From: Impatiens glandulifera
Lineage: Eukaryota > Streptophyta > Magnoliopsida > Ericales > Balsaminaceae
Assembly (NCBI RefSeq): GCF_907164915.1
Contig: NC_061870.1
Location: 26,573,348 to 26,637,347 of the forward strand
Direction of reading: 5' to 3'
Length of the DNA: 64,000 nt
Shown piece after piece: positions 23,701-34,860 of the stretch. The translations under genes and the position numbers were made by a program. The notes under the pieces are model-generated. The model worked only from the letters and a program-made list of their open reading frames with translations. It was not told the DNA's origin and searched no databases. Each line of letters opens with the position of its first letter. Positions within the stretch are counted from its first letter, which is position 1.

Positions 23701-26688
23701 CACTGAAGATAGCTCTTTCACATTATTCTTCTATAGTGAACTTCTAAGAGATATATTCAATTTGATCCAAAGGCTGTTGAGGGTATTACTCTAAAATTGT
23801 ACATCATCTTGTATAAGATTTCAACTTTCATCATTCTGAAGGAACTTCTCAATGTTTTATATTAACAGAAGCCCATTAACAGACAAGCTGCAGCTATTGT
23901 CAGTGAGTGCGTTCGTGTTCTAATGCTACTGCAAACTCTTGAAAAAGACCAGAAATTTCAGAAAGCTCTTATGCATATTCTCTTGGAAGCTGTTCTCATG
24001 ATCTTCTTTGCTTCAGAGGATGGTATTTCTCAGGTAAAAGGACATGGCTTTACTCTATCTCTCTCCTGATTGTCGTATCAAATTCTTTAAATGACATGAA
24101 TTCTTGTGCTCTACCACTGATCTATGAGTCTCCACATGATCATATGAAAACTCTTTATCTTTATCTGAGTAGGTCATTACTTTATGGCTATCTTTCTTCC
24201 TGACTTCACAGTAGCCATGCAAGTCCTTTGAATCTGGACCAGTGAATGGTATCGTTAAGAAACCTCCATTTGCATGGGTAGATGAAAATAGAACCTTAAC
24301 ATATTTTACTCCCCTGATAATTAAGGCCCTGTTTGGATTTAATCCAAATAATCCCTTATGACATCATCAATCACTGCATTCATCAACCAAATACCAAATT
24401 ACCCTTACGTTATTTTTTATAACATTTAAAATATTAAATACAAAATAATCAACTTTATCACCGAACAAGATTTTTCTACAAAAATCGTTGTATTAAAAAA
24501 ACCCTACATCAAACAAGTTCTAAGATTTTGCATACCATGAGGTGTGAAGTCCAAAAGCTATCTTTTATTTACAATCCTAAATCTAAGATATGAATAATTC
24601 TTTTTCGTTGTCTTTTAGAGGCACAAGAGCTCCTTCAGACATCAACTTTTGTATTTCAGATGTTTTCCTCCAGCAGCCTTTTGATAGAGAATATGAGACT
24701 GTGCGCTTGTTTAAGTTGTCCTATAAGAATATTTGTTTTTTTTTTGTTGCCCCATTAAAGCCCCTATTGAATTAGTCCCAACGTTATATTTTTTGGGAAA
24801 AGGATCCCAACCTTTGTCAACACTGAGGAACACTTACAATGCTTAACCCATCCATACATCTCTTAAGCAGGAGAAATATGCATACAGCCTCACTTCATAG
24901 TCTAATGATGGTTGTGCTTTCTCGTATAGGAAGCTAATGACTTAAGAAGTATGGCAATGAAGCTCGTTTCTCAACTTGCTCAAATTCCAGCTTCTGCAGT
25001 CCACATTAAAGATGTGTTGTTGATGATGCCAGTGGAACACAGACAACAACTTCAGGTGACTTTCTTCTCGATTTCTAGGTTTTTGTTTTTGCTTCCAACG
25101 AGCATTAATCAAGAACATATAGGATAGGATTTATGTCAAAAATAGTCACGATGTTCTTTTTAATCCATTTCCTTTGGATCGATATGCTAGTGATATTATT
25201 GACATTTAATTAAAATATTCTTGCAAACAGGATATCATTCGAGCTTCTGTTATGGATGATCAGAATGCAACTCAGGCCAAAACAGTTGCACCACTAGTCA
25301 TAAAGCTTCCTGCAATTACCATGGAAACTAAACCAAAAGGTTACTCAATTCCATCTGTAGTAGAAAACACTGACAAGAATACCATAGAATCAGAAGAGGA
25401 AGAGGAGGAAGACGATGATTGGGATGCTTTCCAGTCTATTCCTGCCTCAGCAAAAGCAAATGAATCAGATTCAAATGCCAAAATGATTTCTGTTGATTCT
25501 GACAATGATCTTCAAGAACATTTTGGACCCTTATCTTCCGATAATGTAACAGACAGTGATGCAAAGAAAAATGCCATTGACATTCAAATGGTATCTGTTA
25601 TAGGAGATAGTCAAAATCAGAAGGAAGAGCTGCATGGTTCAGACACAAATGATATCAACAGTAAGCCGGATGACCAAAATGCTGACATCACAATAAACCA
25701 TATTGAGGAGGACGACTTACCATATCTCGATTCTCCTAAATCTCAAGAAAATATTACTGAGTCATCTGATAATCATCAGGATGTGGAAACAAATACACAA
25801 CTCAACCAATCTGACGATCTAATTCATACCAATAGTCAGAGTGTTGAATTTTCAGACCAGATTGGACCTGATAGTTCACTCAGCCAATCTGACGATCTAG
25901 TTCATACCAATCGTCAGAATGTTGAATTGTCAGACCAGATTGGACCTGATAGTTCAGAAAATGAAAAGAGAGAGAGCGAAGAGGGATCCTGTGAAAAAGA
26001 AAATGGTCTTGCTGTTTTTCATCATCTTTCTGCTGATGACACAGAAAACTTGGTCCATAATCAGATTTTGGAGGATAAACAGCCTAGAGAACTTTCTTTA
26101 AGCCTCTCCGAAGAATCAGGTGATGGTAATAATACAGATCCAGATGAAGGAAGTGACGAAGAATCTGGAATTACATCGAGTGCTACTAATAAGACAGATA
26201 AACACCCTGTAGAACTTTCTTTAAACCTCTCGGATGAAACAGGTGATGTTAAGAACACAGATCCAGAAGAAGGAAGTGACGAAGAATCTGGAAATAAATC
26301 TAGTGCTACTAATGAGACAGATAAACACCCTGAAGAACTTTCTTTAAACCTCTCGGATGAAACAGGTGATGTTAAGAACACAGATCCAGATGAAGGAATT
26401 GAAGAAGAATCTGGAAATAAATCTAGTGCTACTAATGAGACTGATAAACACCCTGAAGAACTTTCTTTAAACCTCTCGGATGAAACAGGTGATGTTAAAA
26501 ACACAGATCCAGATGGAGGAAGTGACTTAGAATCTGGAATTAAATCGAGTGCTACTAATAAGACAGATAAACACCTTGAAGAACTTTCTTTAAACCTCTC
26601 GAATGAAACAGGTGATGGTAAGAACACAGATCCTGATGAAGGAACTGACGAGAAATCTGGAAATAAATCGAGTCCTATTAGCAACTAG
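733..26688 (+). CDS. SWEETIE: SWEETIE / HEATR5-type HEAT-repeat protein (5' part outside window)
   Basis: This is the 3' part of a giant split gene. The exons placed here join without a frame break into 2,117 residues. The order of conserved blocks follows the Arabidopsis SWEETIE protein (about 2,220 residues, recalled from memory), so roughly the first 340 residues lie upstream. Diagnostic stretches include LGEVPLEFKEV, LVNQMLLCFGIMFA, EGDICASQRRAS, GIGRLINAIVAVIGPEL and the acidic tail motif DDDWDAFQS, which is shared with animal HEATR5B. Most of the protein is alpha-helical HEAT/ARM repeat, and the last exon is a disordered acidic tail. The animal and yeast relatives (HEATR5B, Laa1) act with the clathrin adaptor AP-1. 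Arabidopsis sweetie mutants show altered sugar metabolism and development. Introns range from about 75 bp to 2.25 kb and carry many transposons. Orthology is confident, but molecular function in plants is inferred from relatives. Confidence 0.93.
3705..3796 (-). mobile_element. tRNA-derived SINE-like retroposon with 11-bp target duplication
   Basis: The 92-bp insert is flanked by perfect copies of AACTGATCACT (3694-3704 and 3797-3807). Read on the minus strand it has a box A-like TTTAGCTCAATGGAAGAG, a box B-like GGTTCAAGTCT, and ends in a short A-run (T-run at 3705 on plus). It lies in the SWEETIE intron between 3210 and 4174. It could be a short SINE or a retroposed tRNA copy. It does not fold as a good tRNA, so it is not called as a tRNA gene. 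Confidence 0.72.
5849..6162. mobile_element. Stowaway-type MITE (Tc1/Mariner), 314 bp
   Basis: The left end CTCCTTCTGCCCCATTTTA and the complement of the right end CTCCCTCTGTCTAATTTTA match each other and the known Stowaway terminal consensus. It is flanked by TA on both sides (5847-5848, 6163-6164), the family's target duplication. It sits in the SWEETIE intron 5114-6265 and has no coding capacity. Confidence 0.88.
6591..7150 (-). mobile_element. LINE 3'-end remnant(s), antisense to SWEETIE
   Basis: This starts with a T-run at 6592 (an A-tail on minus) that abuts the exon 8 donor. A second T-rich stretch near 6690 is followed by GCGTTCAAACATTACAAA, which also occurs in the LINE at 11.8 kb. 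Further shared stretches are GATGCCAATAAGAT, TTTTCCGGATTGAAG (TTATCCGGATTGAAG in the 11.8-kb copy) and CCACATGATAA. There may be two overlapping insertions. No intact reading frame remains and target duplications were not found. Confidence 0.7.
9484..9895 (-). mobile_element. LINE 3'-end remnant with G18 run, antisense
   Basis: A T-run at the left edge is followed by a 3' end-like region with the shared stretch GATTGTCCACCACATGATAAA, also seen near 7.0 and 12.0 kb. A run of 18 G lies at 9567-9584. It sits in the SWEETIE intron 9398-10028. The right border is approximate. Confidence 0.62.
11642..13566 (-). mobile_element. Non-autonomous LTR retroelement (TRIM-like) in SWEETIE intron 20
   Basis: Direct repeats of about 200 bp (left copy 11642-11764 continued at 12693-12786; right copy 13364-13566) start TGTG and end CACA at the outer edges. 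The element is flanked by the 5-bp duplication TTGTT (11637-11641, 13567-13571). On the minus strand the right copy is the 5' LTR. It is followed at once by TGGTATCAAAGC (13352-13363), a classic primer site for initiator Met tRNA. A purine tract (GTTTGAGGGG) borders the other LTR near 12787. The internal part is only about 580 bp, has no gag or pol, and holds two degenerate copies of a roughly 110-bp unit. Without the nested LINE the element is about 1 kb. It must have been copied using enzymes of another element. Confidence 0.86.
11765..12679 (-). mobile_element. 5'-truncated LINE nested in an LTR
   Basis: The insertion is flanked by the perfect 13-bp duplication ACAATAATTTATT (11752-11764, 12680-12692) and has an A-tail on the minus strand. 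Minus-strand frames encode the end of plant LINE ORF2: a stretch like LLSKGGRLVLIKNSL with IPTSVTNKID and NFLWG, then a degenerate RVT zinc-binding domain with ISFFGWEAINGGILT and DDILLHCDLAKRA. The usual CxxC of that domain is lost. Frames are broken, partly by a doubled 26-bp unit at about 12466-12517. It is dead and truncated at its 5' end. Confidence 0.9.
13852..25055 (+). CDS. SWEETIE: SWEETIE exons 21-40
   Basis: Exons: 13852-13951, 14027-14083, 14384-14451, 14925-15018, 16024-16250, 17636-17762, 17844-17912, 18805-18861, 19010-19096, 19170-19298, 19442-19645, 19748-20203, 21316-21381, 21587-21684, 21788-21884, 22071-22206, 23245-23558, 23648-23782, 23869-24033, 24930-25055. All joins keep frame. 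Landmarks are QQLVLFAPQAV (exon 21), LRYRTRIFAAE (exon 25), LVLQVQELISLAYQ (exon 26), YYPSFAEWVSCR (exon 30), KLQPCLEEAWPVML (exon 32) and VHIKDVLLMMPVEHRQQLQ (exon 40). Exon 25 encodes a polar, Asp/Ser-rich linker that is expected to be a loop between helical blocks. Confidence 0.87.
17244..17332 (+). mobile_element. tRNA-derived SINE-like insert with 9-bp target duplication
   Basis: The head resembles a tRNA gene (TTACCTCGGTAGAGTGCAAG as box A; GGGCTCAAATC as box B) and the insert ends in a run of T. AAATTGTGC flanks it at 17235-17243 and 17333-17341. It lies in the SWEETIE intron 16251-17635. A similar tRNA-like head fragment, on minus, occurs near 24.1 kb. Confidence 0.6.
17985..18300 (-). 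mobile_element. Probable LINE 3'-end fragment, antisense
   Basis: The sequence TTCATTAAAATCAAAGATAA followed by CGCCGAAGTCGCATTTACAA resembles the 3' tail region of the LINE copies at 6.7 and 11.8 kb in layout more than in identity. It lies in intron 17913-18804. Borders and family are uncertain. Confidence 0.4.
20762..20792. repeat. (TA)n microsatellite in SWEETIE intron 32
   Basis: About 15 uninterrupted TA units. It is followed by a T-rich stretch and AATAAAGGTCAACTTTTA, a short echo of the LINE tail at 11.8 kb. Confidence 0.9.
20886..21142. repeat. Two tandem copies of a 133-bp unit in intron 32
   Basis: Copy 1 begins at 20886 and copy 2 at 21019. They share GTCATGAGGGTAATAATGTT, AAGTGCTAATAATTTTCCG and ACCTTGTGCTGCTAG, with scattered differences. 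The unit is probably part of a mobile-element tail duplicated in place. Confidence 0.85.
22447..22680 (-). mobile_element. LINE 3'-end fragment, antisense
   Basis: A T-run at the left is followed by GGTGCGATCATTTTTATAAG and AGATTCCTATCAAATCA, matching the copy at 9.5 kb (GATTCCCTATCAAATCATG). It lies in SWEETIE intron 36, just before the 239-bp tandem duplication. Confidence 0.55.
22732..23192. repeat. Near-perfect 239-bp tandem duplication in intron 36
   Basis: Copy 1 starts at 22732 and copy 2 at 22971. By eye they are identical over about 222 bp, so the event is recent. On the minus strand each copy reads like a splice acceptor (TTTCACATTGCAG) followed by 40 open codons starting VRKYQNGNRADYTW. 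I do not recognise the protein. It may be a captured exon. Confidence 0.92.
24325..24520. mobile_element. Tourist-like (PIF/Harbinger) MITE, 196 bp
   Basis: The left end GGCCCTGTTTGGATTTA and the complement of the right end GAACTTGTTTGATGTAG form imperfect inverted ends typical of the family. TAA flanks both sides (24322-24324, 24521-24523). It sits in the last-but-one large SWEETIE intron (24034-24929). Confidence 0.75.
25231..26688 (+). CDS. SWEETIE: SWEETIE last exon: acidic repeat-rich tail
   Basis: This single 1,458-bp exon starts right after an acceptor at 25230 (sequence DIIRASVMDD continues the previous exon) and ends at TAG 26686-26688. It encodes 485 residues. After about 55 residues comes a run of Glu/Asp followed by DDDWDAFQSIPAS, the conserved HEATR5 tail signature. 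Its WxxF-with-acids pattern resembles adaptor-ear binding motifs of clathrin accessory proteins; that link is an inference. The rest is Ser/Asp/Glu/Asn-rich and likely disordered. It includes a doubled 26-residue unit and about five 41-residue units at the end. The antisense reading of this repeat is also open, but this follows from the repeat composition. Confidence 0.93.
   Translation, partial: DIIRASVMDDQNATQAKTVAPLVIKLPAITMETKPKGYSIPSVVENTDKNTIESEEEEEEDDDWDAFQSIPASAKANESDSNAKMISVDSDNDLQEHFGPLSSDNVTDSDAKKNAIDIQMVSVIGDSQNQKEELHGSDTNDINSKPDDQNADITINHIEEDDLPYLDSPKSQENITESSDNHQDVETNTQLNQSDDLIHTNSQSVEFSDQIGPDSSLSQSDDLVHTNRQNVELSDQIGPDSSENEKRESEEGSCEKENGLAVFHHLSADDTENLVHNQILEDKQPRELSLSLSEESGDGNNTDPDEGSDEESGITSSATNKTDKHPVELSLNLSDETGDVKNTDPEEGSDEESGNKSSATNETDKHPEELSLNLSDETGDVKNTDPDEGIEEESGNKSSATNETDKHPEELSLNLSDETGDVKNTDPDGGSDLESGIKSSATNKTDKHLEELSLNLSNETGDGKNTDPDEGTDEKSGNKSSPISN
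25801..25956 (+). repeat. Two tandem 78-bp coding units in SWEETIE tail
   Basis: Two adjacent in-frame 26-residue units (25801-25878 and 25879-25956) share QSDDLxHTN, SDQIGPDSS and similar spacing. They differ at only a few residues, so they arose by a local duplication. Confidence 0.85.
26077..26688 (+). repeat. Five tandem 123-bp (41-residue) units at SWEETIE C-terminus
   Basis: Units begin at 26077, 26200, 26323, 26446 and 26569; the last is cut short by the stop codon. Each encodes a version of ELSLNLSDETGD, NTDPDEG, EESG and SSATN. Units 2-4 are nearly identical in DNA, which suggests recent expansion or homogenisation. Each unit holds an LxLxL pattern (LSLSL or LSLNL). Confidence 0.93.
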
Positions 26689-26982
26689 TTTGTTTTGTTG
26701 TTGCGGTTTCTTCTTACATTATTGGAATCTTAGCAGTTGAATTTAGCCTTTGCAATATTCTCTGCATTTTCTATCTGTGCCCCTGTTGGAGTTCTCTCTC
26801 TGTTTATGGTTATTGCAAGGGATTCATTGATTGTTTGATTGGTGTTATGAGGAATTGCAGTCAGAAGTGAACATGTTAAAATGATTTTAAAAGTTAAGGG
26901 AGTAAATTCAGAATTACTGAATTAGAGGGTCATAAATTTCAATTCAACTCAAAATATAGGGAGCAAATTGATATTTTGTCTT

Positions 26983-26988
26983 AATAAA
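26983..26988 (+). terminator. Candidate poly(A) signal of SWEETIE
   Basis: AATAAA lies 295 bp after the stop codon and is preceded by T-rich sequence. Plant signals are loose, so this is only a candidate. Confidence 0.3.
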
Positions 26989-27468
26989 CAGAAAATTGTT
27001 ATGTAATTCCAACTTAACGTTAGCATTGGTCCTGGTTCGGTAGGATTTATTTAAATAAATTTTTAAAAAAACTCATTATCTTTTAATATTGTTTTTATCT
27101 TACATCACTCAATAAAATATTAAACTATTTTTTATTTTTCTTTAATTATTATTATATATTATTATCAATCTAAGGTTCTTAATTAAATATTTTAATTTTT
27201 TTATTAACTTTGTTATTTTATTATATTTTAAATAAATCTCTTATTTAAAAATTTTAAATATTTACTTAAAATCAGAATTGTTAAACCTTTTAAAAATTAT
27301 AAAACTTTAAGAGTTGATTTAAATTGATTTCAATTTTAAAATATATTGTTTATCTCTCAAACTACACTATTTTCATTTCAACTACACAAACTATAAAATT
27401 AATAAAATATTTTAAAAGGTAAAACTACTCTGAAAATAAGCAATCAACTTTAGAAATAATCAATGTGT

Positions 27469-27474
27469 TTTATT
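27469..27474 (-). terminator. Candidate poly(A) signal of IST1-like gene
   Basis: AATAAA on the minus strand, about 120 bp after the stop codon, a usual distance. Confidence 0.4.
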
Positions 27475-27593
27475 CTAGAAAAAATCTACAAAAATTTGAA
27501 GACTCTCCTGCCTGTAGCTAGTGAAATCCTATGTTGTATATTCTCTTTTACATAATTTTTTAAGCCAAAAATGATTCTTCATTTCATATCTTG

Positions 27594-28832
27594 TCAATCC
27601 AATTGGTTATACTCCAAAAGTTTCATGCCATCCACATTTTTCCCATCTTCTTCATCTTCACTTCTATTAAAGACAAGTTCTTCATTTGACTGCAGTATTA
27701 TTTGTCCTACATCATCACCAAATACTTCTTCTTGTCCCAATTCAACATTACTTTTACTCTCATCATCTGTTTCTTCAACTTCTGATTTATATGATCTCAA
27801 ATTATCTGAACTTATTTCATCATAACTATTGTTTGAATGTTCATCTGTTGGTTCCAATTCAATGGTTTCCTGAGTATCTGTAGCAAAATCAGTATATTTC
27901 TTTCCATTGATAGAATCCAATAAATCTGGAGTCCCCTGCAATTACCCAAAACACAAGTATTTTTATTGAATATGATGCTCTTTGTTTGATACAATCAATG
28001 GTAATACTAATTCCAAATTGTTCATTACCTCACTTAGTATATCAATGCCTTTGTCTAAGGCAATCTCCCTTAGAACCTGCAGTTTGATATCTCGACTAGT
28101 TTGTTTGATCGATAGCTTCTGTATTATCTAGACAAAAAAAATTGAAATTTTAACAGTTTTGCTCATAAAAACTATATATGATATTTCGTTACCTTAGGAT
28201 TTACTCTGCTGTCTTTTCTTAACTCAATGGAATGAACAGCGAATTCATTTCCGAATTTAGAAGTGAGAATGTTTCGAATCTCTTGCAACTCAGGGAATTC
28301 GCTGCATCTTGAAGCTGCGTATATTAAACTTGACATTGCTTCCTTTAACTCTTCTGGACATTCCCTTTAAATTTGAAAAATTATCATTGATTTAGTTAAA
28401 TATAACTTGTACACTTAGTCTGAAAAAAAAGTGTCAAAATAAAAACCAACTAACCTGCTTTTATCAACCAGGCTAGCTTTTTCTTGAAGGACATGGAAAT
28501 AATCATCTAAAATGACAAAAGCATCCAACTTATTTTGTTCTTCAATCAAATGTTCCACCTGCCAACAAGAAAAACAAATCTTGTTGAGTATAAATATAAT
28601 CATCCCAAAACTAAATTTGATCAGTTATGGATATATGTATTACTCGAAGAAGGGCGCGTTCTTGGTGGCCGAGGCAGAGGAGCTGGGCAACATCAGAACG
28701 AGCATAAGAAGAACGAATTTGGCGTTGGTTCTTGATCATGACTAGTCTGCAAGCAGCAAGTTTAGCTAGAGTCTTCATTTTGGAATGTCTGTGATGAATC
28801 TTTCCAAGCAGTGCATCTAGTTTCTTGCCCAT
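27594..28832 (-). CDS. IST1-like protein (regulator of Vps4 / ESCRT-III)
   Basis: Five exons on minus: 28832-28644, 28558-28455, 28364-28193, 28127-28029, 27935-27594 (stop TGA 27596-27594). They join in frame to 301 residues. The Ist1 domain covers about residues 5-190. It starts MGKKLDALLGK and contains LAACRLVMIKNQRQI, DVAQLLCLGHQERALLRVE, DAFVILDDY, AASRCSEFPELQEIRN, FGNEFAV and NPKIIQKLS, all hallmark Ist1 blocks. The remaining tail is acidic, Ser/Asp/Glu-rich and likely disordered. IST1 proteins bind ESCRT-III/CHMP1 and tune the Vps4/SKD1 ATPase at multivesicular bodies. The C-terminus is short compared with some plant ISTL members. The start codon is preceded by a purine-rich leader (GGAAAAGGAAAC). 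Which ISTL paralogue it is cannot be settled here. From memory, Arabidopsis At1g25420 lies near KCS5 as this gene lies near a KCS. Confidence 0.93.
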
Positions 28833-30558
28833 GTTTCCTTTTCCTTGTTTATTTCTTCTTCTCTAAATTCTGCAATTTGCTGGCTATAATGGAAATCTGG
28901 TTATGAGCTTCATTAATTCATGTATTTATTAACTGAGTAGGAAAATGAACTTTTGTCATGTTTGGTGTGACTTTTCCAAGGTTGGAAAATATTTTACACT
29001 TTTAATTGTTGTTATTTGGGTTATAGCGGAGAAAATGTGTTGAGAAGCTTTGAATTGTCCATCAAAAGTTTGATCAGGTCATGGTCTCTGTCCCTTTTTC
29101 TTTCTCGAAACTCAGAAAATATTTTATTAAATTTTGTTTAAAGAAAACTAAGTCACCTGGTAGTTGATGCAAAAATGAAGATTAGCTATAGTTTCTTTGA
29201 GCTTGTTTTATGTTGATTATTTGAGGGTTTTTAATTTCATATAATTAAAATTAAAATTTATAAAATTAAAATAAGAATAGTTTAATATTTTATTTAATAA
29301 ATTGAATGATTTAATAGTTGAAAAAATATATGTTGAGTTTATGGTAAAAATCTTTAAAACCCATATAAGCAAGTTTAATTGTTGAATATATGTATAATTA
29401 AATAATATTTATTATTATCTCATTTAAAACATTGTTGGAGTGATATTCAAAATTCTCAAATTTAATACTTGTATTGTAAAATAAAAAAGTATTTCATGTT
29501 TATATTTAGATGAGATAATTATTAAAAAATTGTTTTAAAATTTATTTTCAAATGACTGATTAATGTGGTATAGGATTTGTGGATGTGTTTATTATTATTT
29601 GGATTCCAAAAGAAGAAAGAAATTTATTTGAAATTTATAACCAACCTAACCTACCAGATAAATTGAAGGTGTAAAAACAACTTATTTTATGAATTATTGA
29701 TGGTTGTACATAATATATAGTTTGGTCAATTCAATGGTAAATTAAATAATAATACTAATTATACATGGCAATTATACTTGGTCCAAGCTGAGGATTCACC
29801 TTTATTTTCAAAGTTACATTATTATATTCATGTCAAAAATAGGCTGATAAATATGACCAATAAATTTAAAATAAATAATCATTCTAAAGTATATTAATTC
29901 ATTGTTATAAGAGTAAAAAGTGGACCCAACTCTTTATTCATTCATTTGACTGATTCTAAATCTTTTTATTGTTATCAGATTTATAGTGTCTAAAGTAATT
30001 TATTTATTTTTTTATAAAATAATATATATTATTCTCTACCCTAAGTACCCTTAAGAAGATTCAGAGATCCAACTTTTAACTTGTTTTGAGAAAATACCAC
30101 AATATAAAATAATAATAGAAATTTGCCTACACATTTCATTCATAATGTTAGCTATTTTTACGATTATAATTGAGATTCGTAGTATAAGAGTTTGTGATAA
30201 TCCGATTGAAGTCTTGATTCATGTTGAAGGATCTTCGAATAAGATAAAAAGACATCTTCTTTTAGAAAAAAGGGTTTAGTATTAGTTTTAATTAATTAGT
30301 TTATTTTTTTTATGTCAAGTTATTCACTTATAAGTATTTCTTTTGGAATTTTTTACTTTTATGTTATTCCTTAATCATTGGGCTTAAATGACATAATTTT
30401 CACCGTATGTATGGATTTTTTAATGTTAAAAAAATACCCATATAAGACTCCATTATAAGAATAATTAATAAGAGTTAAAGTGTATTGTGGAGAAAATATT
30501 AATTATAGTAGTATAATTTTAATGAGTTAGTATCTATGACTATTAAATGATACGGGCG
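28833..30558. other. Upstream region of IST1-like gene and AT-rich spacer
   Basis: It should include the IST1-like promoter on the minus strand. TATTATAGCC-like T/A stretches occur near 28.88 kb, but no convincing core promoter stands out. The rest is AT-rich with no gene seen. A motif like a Tourist end (GAGCTTGTTTTATGTTG) occurs near 29.2 kb without a clear partner. Confidence 0.5.
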
Positions 30559-30561
30559 TTA

Positions 30562-31478
30562 GAGCATCAGCAGCGCACAAGCCCTCTGCCCTCTTATTTT
30601 GTGAAATCAATATTCCACATCAGCCGAAAGCGGGCACACATTGTACTTGGCCAAAACACTCCAATGCTTCCGCCCGCCCTCTTATCTAAATAATAAATTT
30701 TATTTATACTATTTTAAATAAATAACTAATTTATAATATAGGAATATTATAACTAATATTATAACTAATATTCCTATATTATAAGAAAATTTGAGATCGT
30801 TGTTAATATAATTAATAAAAAATATATTAATTTATTTAAAATATATATTTATTAATTAAATATATAAATAATATTCCTGTATTATATATATATTATAGGA
30901 GAATTTGAAAATTTCACCCTTAAAACATATTAATATAATTAATAAAAAATATTTTATAACGATATAATTTATAACGATATAAAACATGTTAATATAATTA
31001 ATAGAAAAATATATTAATTTACAATTATAAGAATAAATTTGAGAATATATAGGAAAATTTGAGAATATATAATTAATATTTCTATATTATAATAAAATAT
31101 AAAATATTTTTATAATTTAAAATATATTATAATATTTTTATAATTAAATATATAATTAATATTATTATAATTTAATATATAATTAATATTCCTATCTTAT
31201 AGTAAAACTTTAGAATATATATTTATTTAACGTTATTATAATAATGTTACTTAAACACAGTAGGAAAAAATATTATAATTAAATATATAACTAATATTCC
31301 TATATTATATAATATATTATATTATATAATTATGAAAAAGTCAGAAGAGGGCATGACCGGCATAGAGGGCACTGCCCTCTTTTTGCCTTCATCTCCAATG
31401 CAAAAAATGAAAAAAACCAATGACCTGCCCTTTTCTACGCTATCCGATGCGGGCACAGGTCATGCGCTGGAGATTCTC
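30562..31478. mobile_element. PIF/Harbinger-like non-autonomous element, 917 bp
   Basis: Ends GAGCATCAGCAGCGCA and, complemented from the right, GAGAATCTCCAGCGCA match at 13 of 16 bases. TTA flanks both sides (30559-30561, 31479-31481). Only the outer 130-150 bp are GC-containing, with repeated GCCCTCT motifs. The roughly 600-bp core is nearly pure A/T with locally repeated ATTCCTATATTATA-like strings. No transposase is present. Confidence 0.8.
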
Positions 31479-31673
31479 TTATAACTTACCTAAAAAATAA
31501 ATCCGGGTGATAATATATTCTAAATAGTATAATGAGTTTAATAAATTTAATTTAAGTTTTGAGGTTATTTTAATCCTTAGCTTAACCATAATTGTAGTAA
31601 ATAGCAATCTCCTCATGAAATATGAAATCAAGGTATTTTGGCATTTTTTTTTTCCGTAAAAAATATATTCTTA

Positions 31674-31938
31674 AGTCTGGTTTGAATTGGAGTTTTTAAA
31701 AAAAAAATAGAGGGAAAATAATATAACGATTTTTGATGATTTTGAGTAAGTAGTGATTATTTTTTTAAAAAAGACTTAAAGAGTATTAATATATATAAAT
31801 AAAATAAAAAATAATAATTTAATATGGAGAGTATTTTAATATTTTAATTAATAAATTAGTGATGTAATTGTTGAAAAGTGATTAATTAAAAATTTATTTT
31901 TATTTTGATTATTTTAAAAACTCAACCTAAACAAGACC
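31674..31938. mobile_element. Tourist-like MITE, 265 bp
   Basis: The left end GTCTGGTTTGAATTGGAG and the complement of the right end GGTCTTGTTTAGGTTGAG are inverted ends that both lead into TTTTTAAAA. TTA duplication at 31671-31673 and 31939-31941. Its core (AATAAAATAAAAAATAATAA) recurs at 46.15 kb. Confidence 0.78.
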
Positions 31939-31941
31939 TTA

Positions 31942-34532
<2,591 letters not shown>

Positions 34533-34639
34533 TGAGACCTTTTAAGTTACTCAAAGAAAATATTTGATTTAACTTTTTTTTAATAAACATAATTTGTTTT
34601 AATTTTTGACAAATTATTTTTATGAGTATTTATTGGGAG

Positions 34640-34724
34640 AAAAAATATGGGTGAGAGAATGTGAGAGGGAATAGAGATGATAACACGTGATTGACTGAAA
34701 AAATTAAATAATTTTTCTATTTTA

Positions 34725-34756
<32 letters not shown>

Positions 34757-34860
34757 CATTTTTCCATTTTTCCAATTAATGAGTTGATACCATGTTATTC
34801 ATCCTCTTATTTCCTCTCCCAAATTGCCTCTACTATCACTCTTTTTCTTTTATATTATAT
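34640..34860. repeat. Imperfect inverted repeat around a T30 run
   Basis: Left arm around 34650-34700 (GTGAGAGGGAATAGAGATGA) pairs loosely with the complement of 34770-34845 (GGGAGAGGAAATAAGAGGAT). A run of 30 T occupies 34727-34756. It could be a degenerate MITE. A related purine-rich stretch occurs at 45.52-45.62 kb. Confidence 0.45.

Larger units (their letters stand above)
26689..27593. other. Intergenic gap between convergent SWEETIE and IST1-like genes
   Basis: 905 bp of AT-rich sequence that should hold both 3' UTRs. No gene or intact element was recognised. Confidence 0.7.

Noticed and set aside
26061..26684. Long open frame antisense to the SWEETIE tail (207 codons)
   Set aside because: It exists only because the 123-bp coding repeats lack stops on the other strand; composition (Ser/Pro/Leu repeats) follows from the sense repeat.
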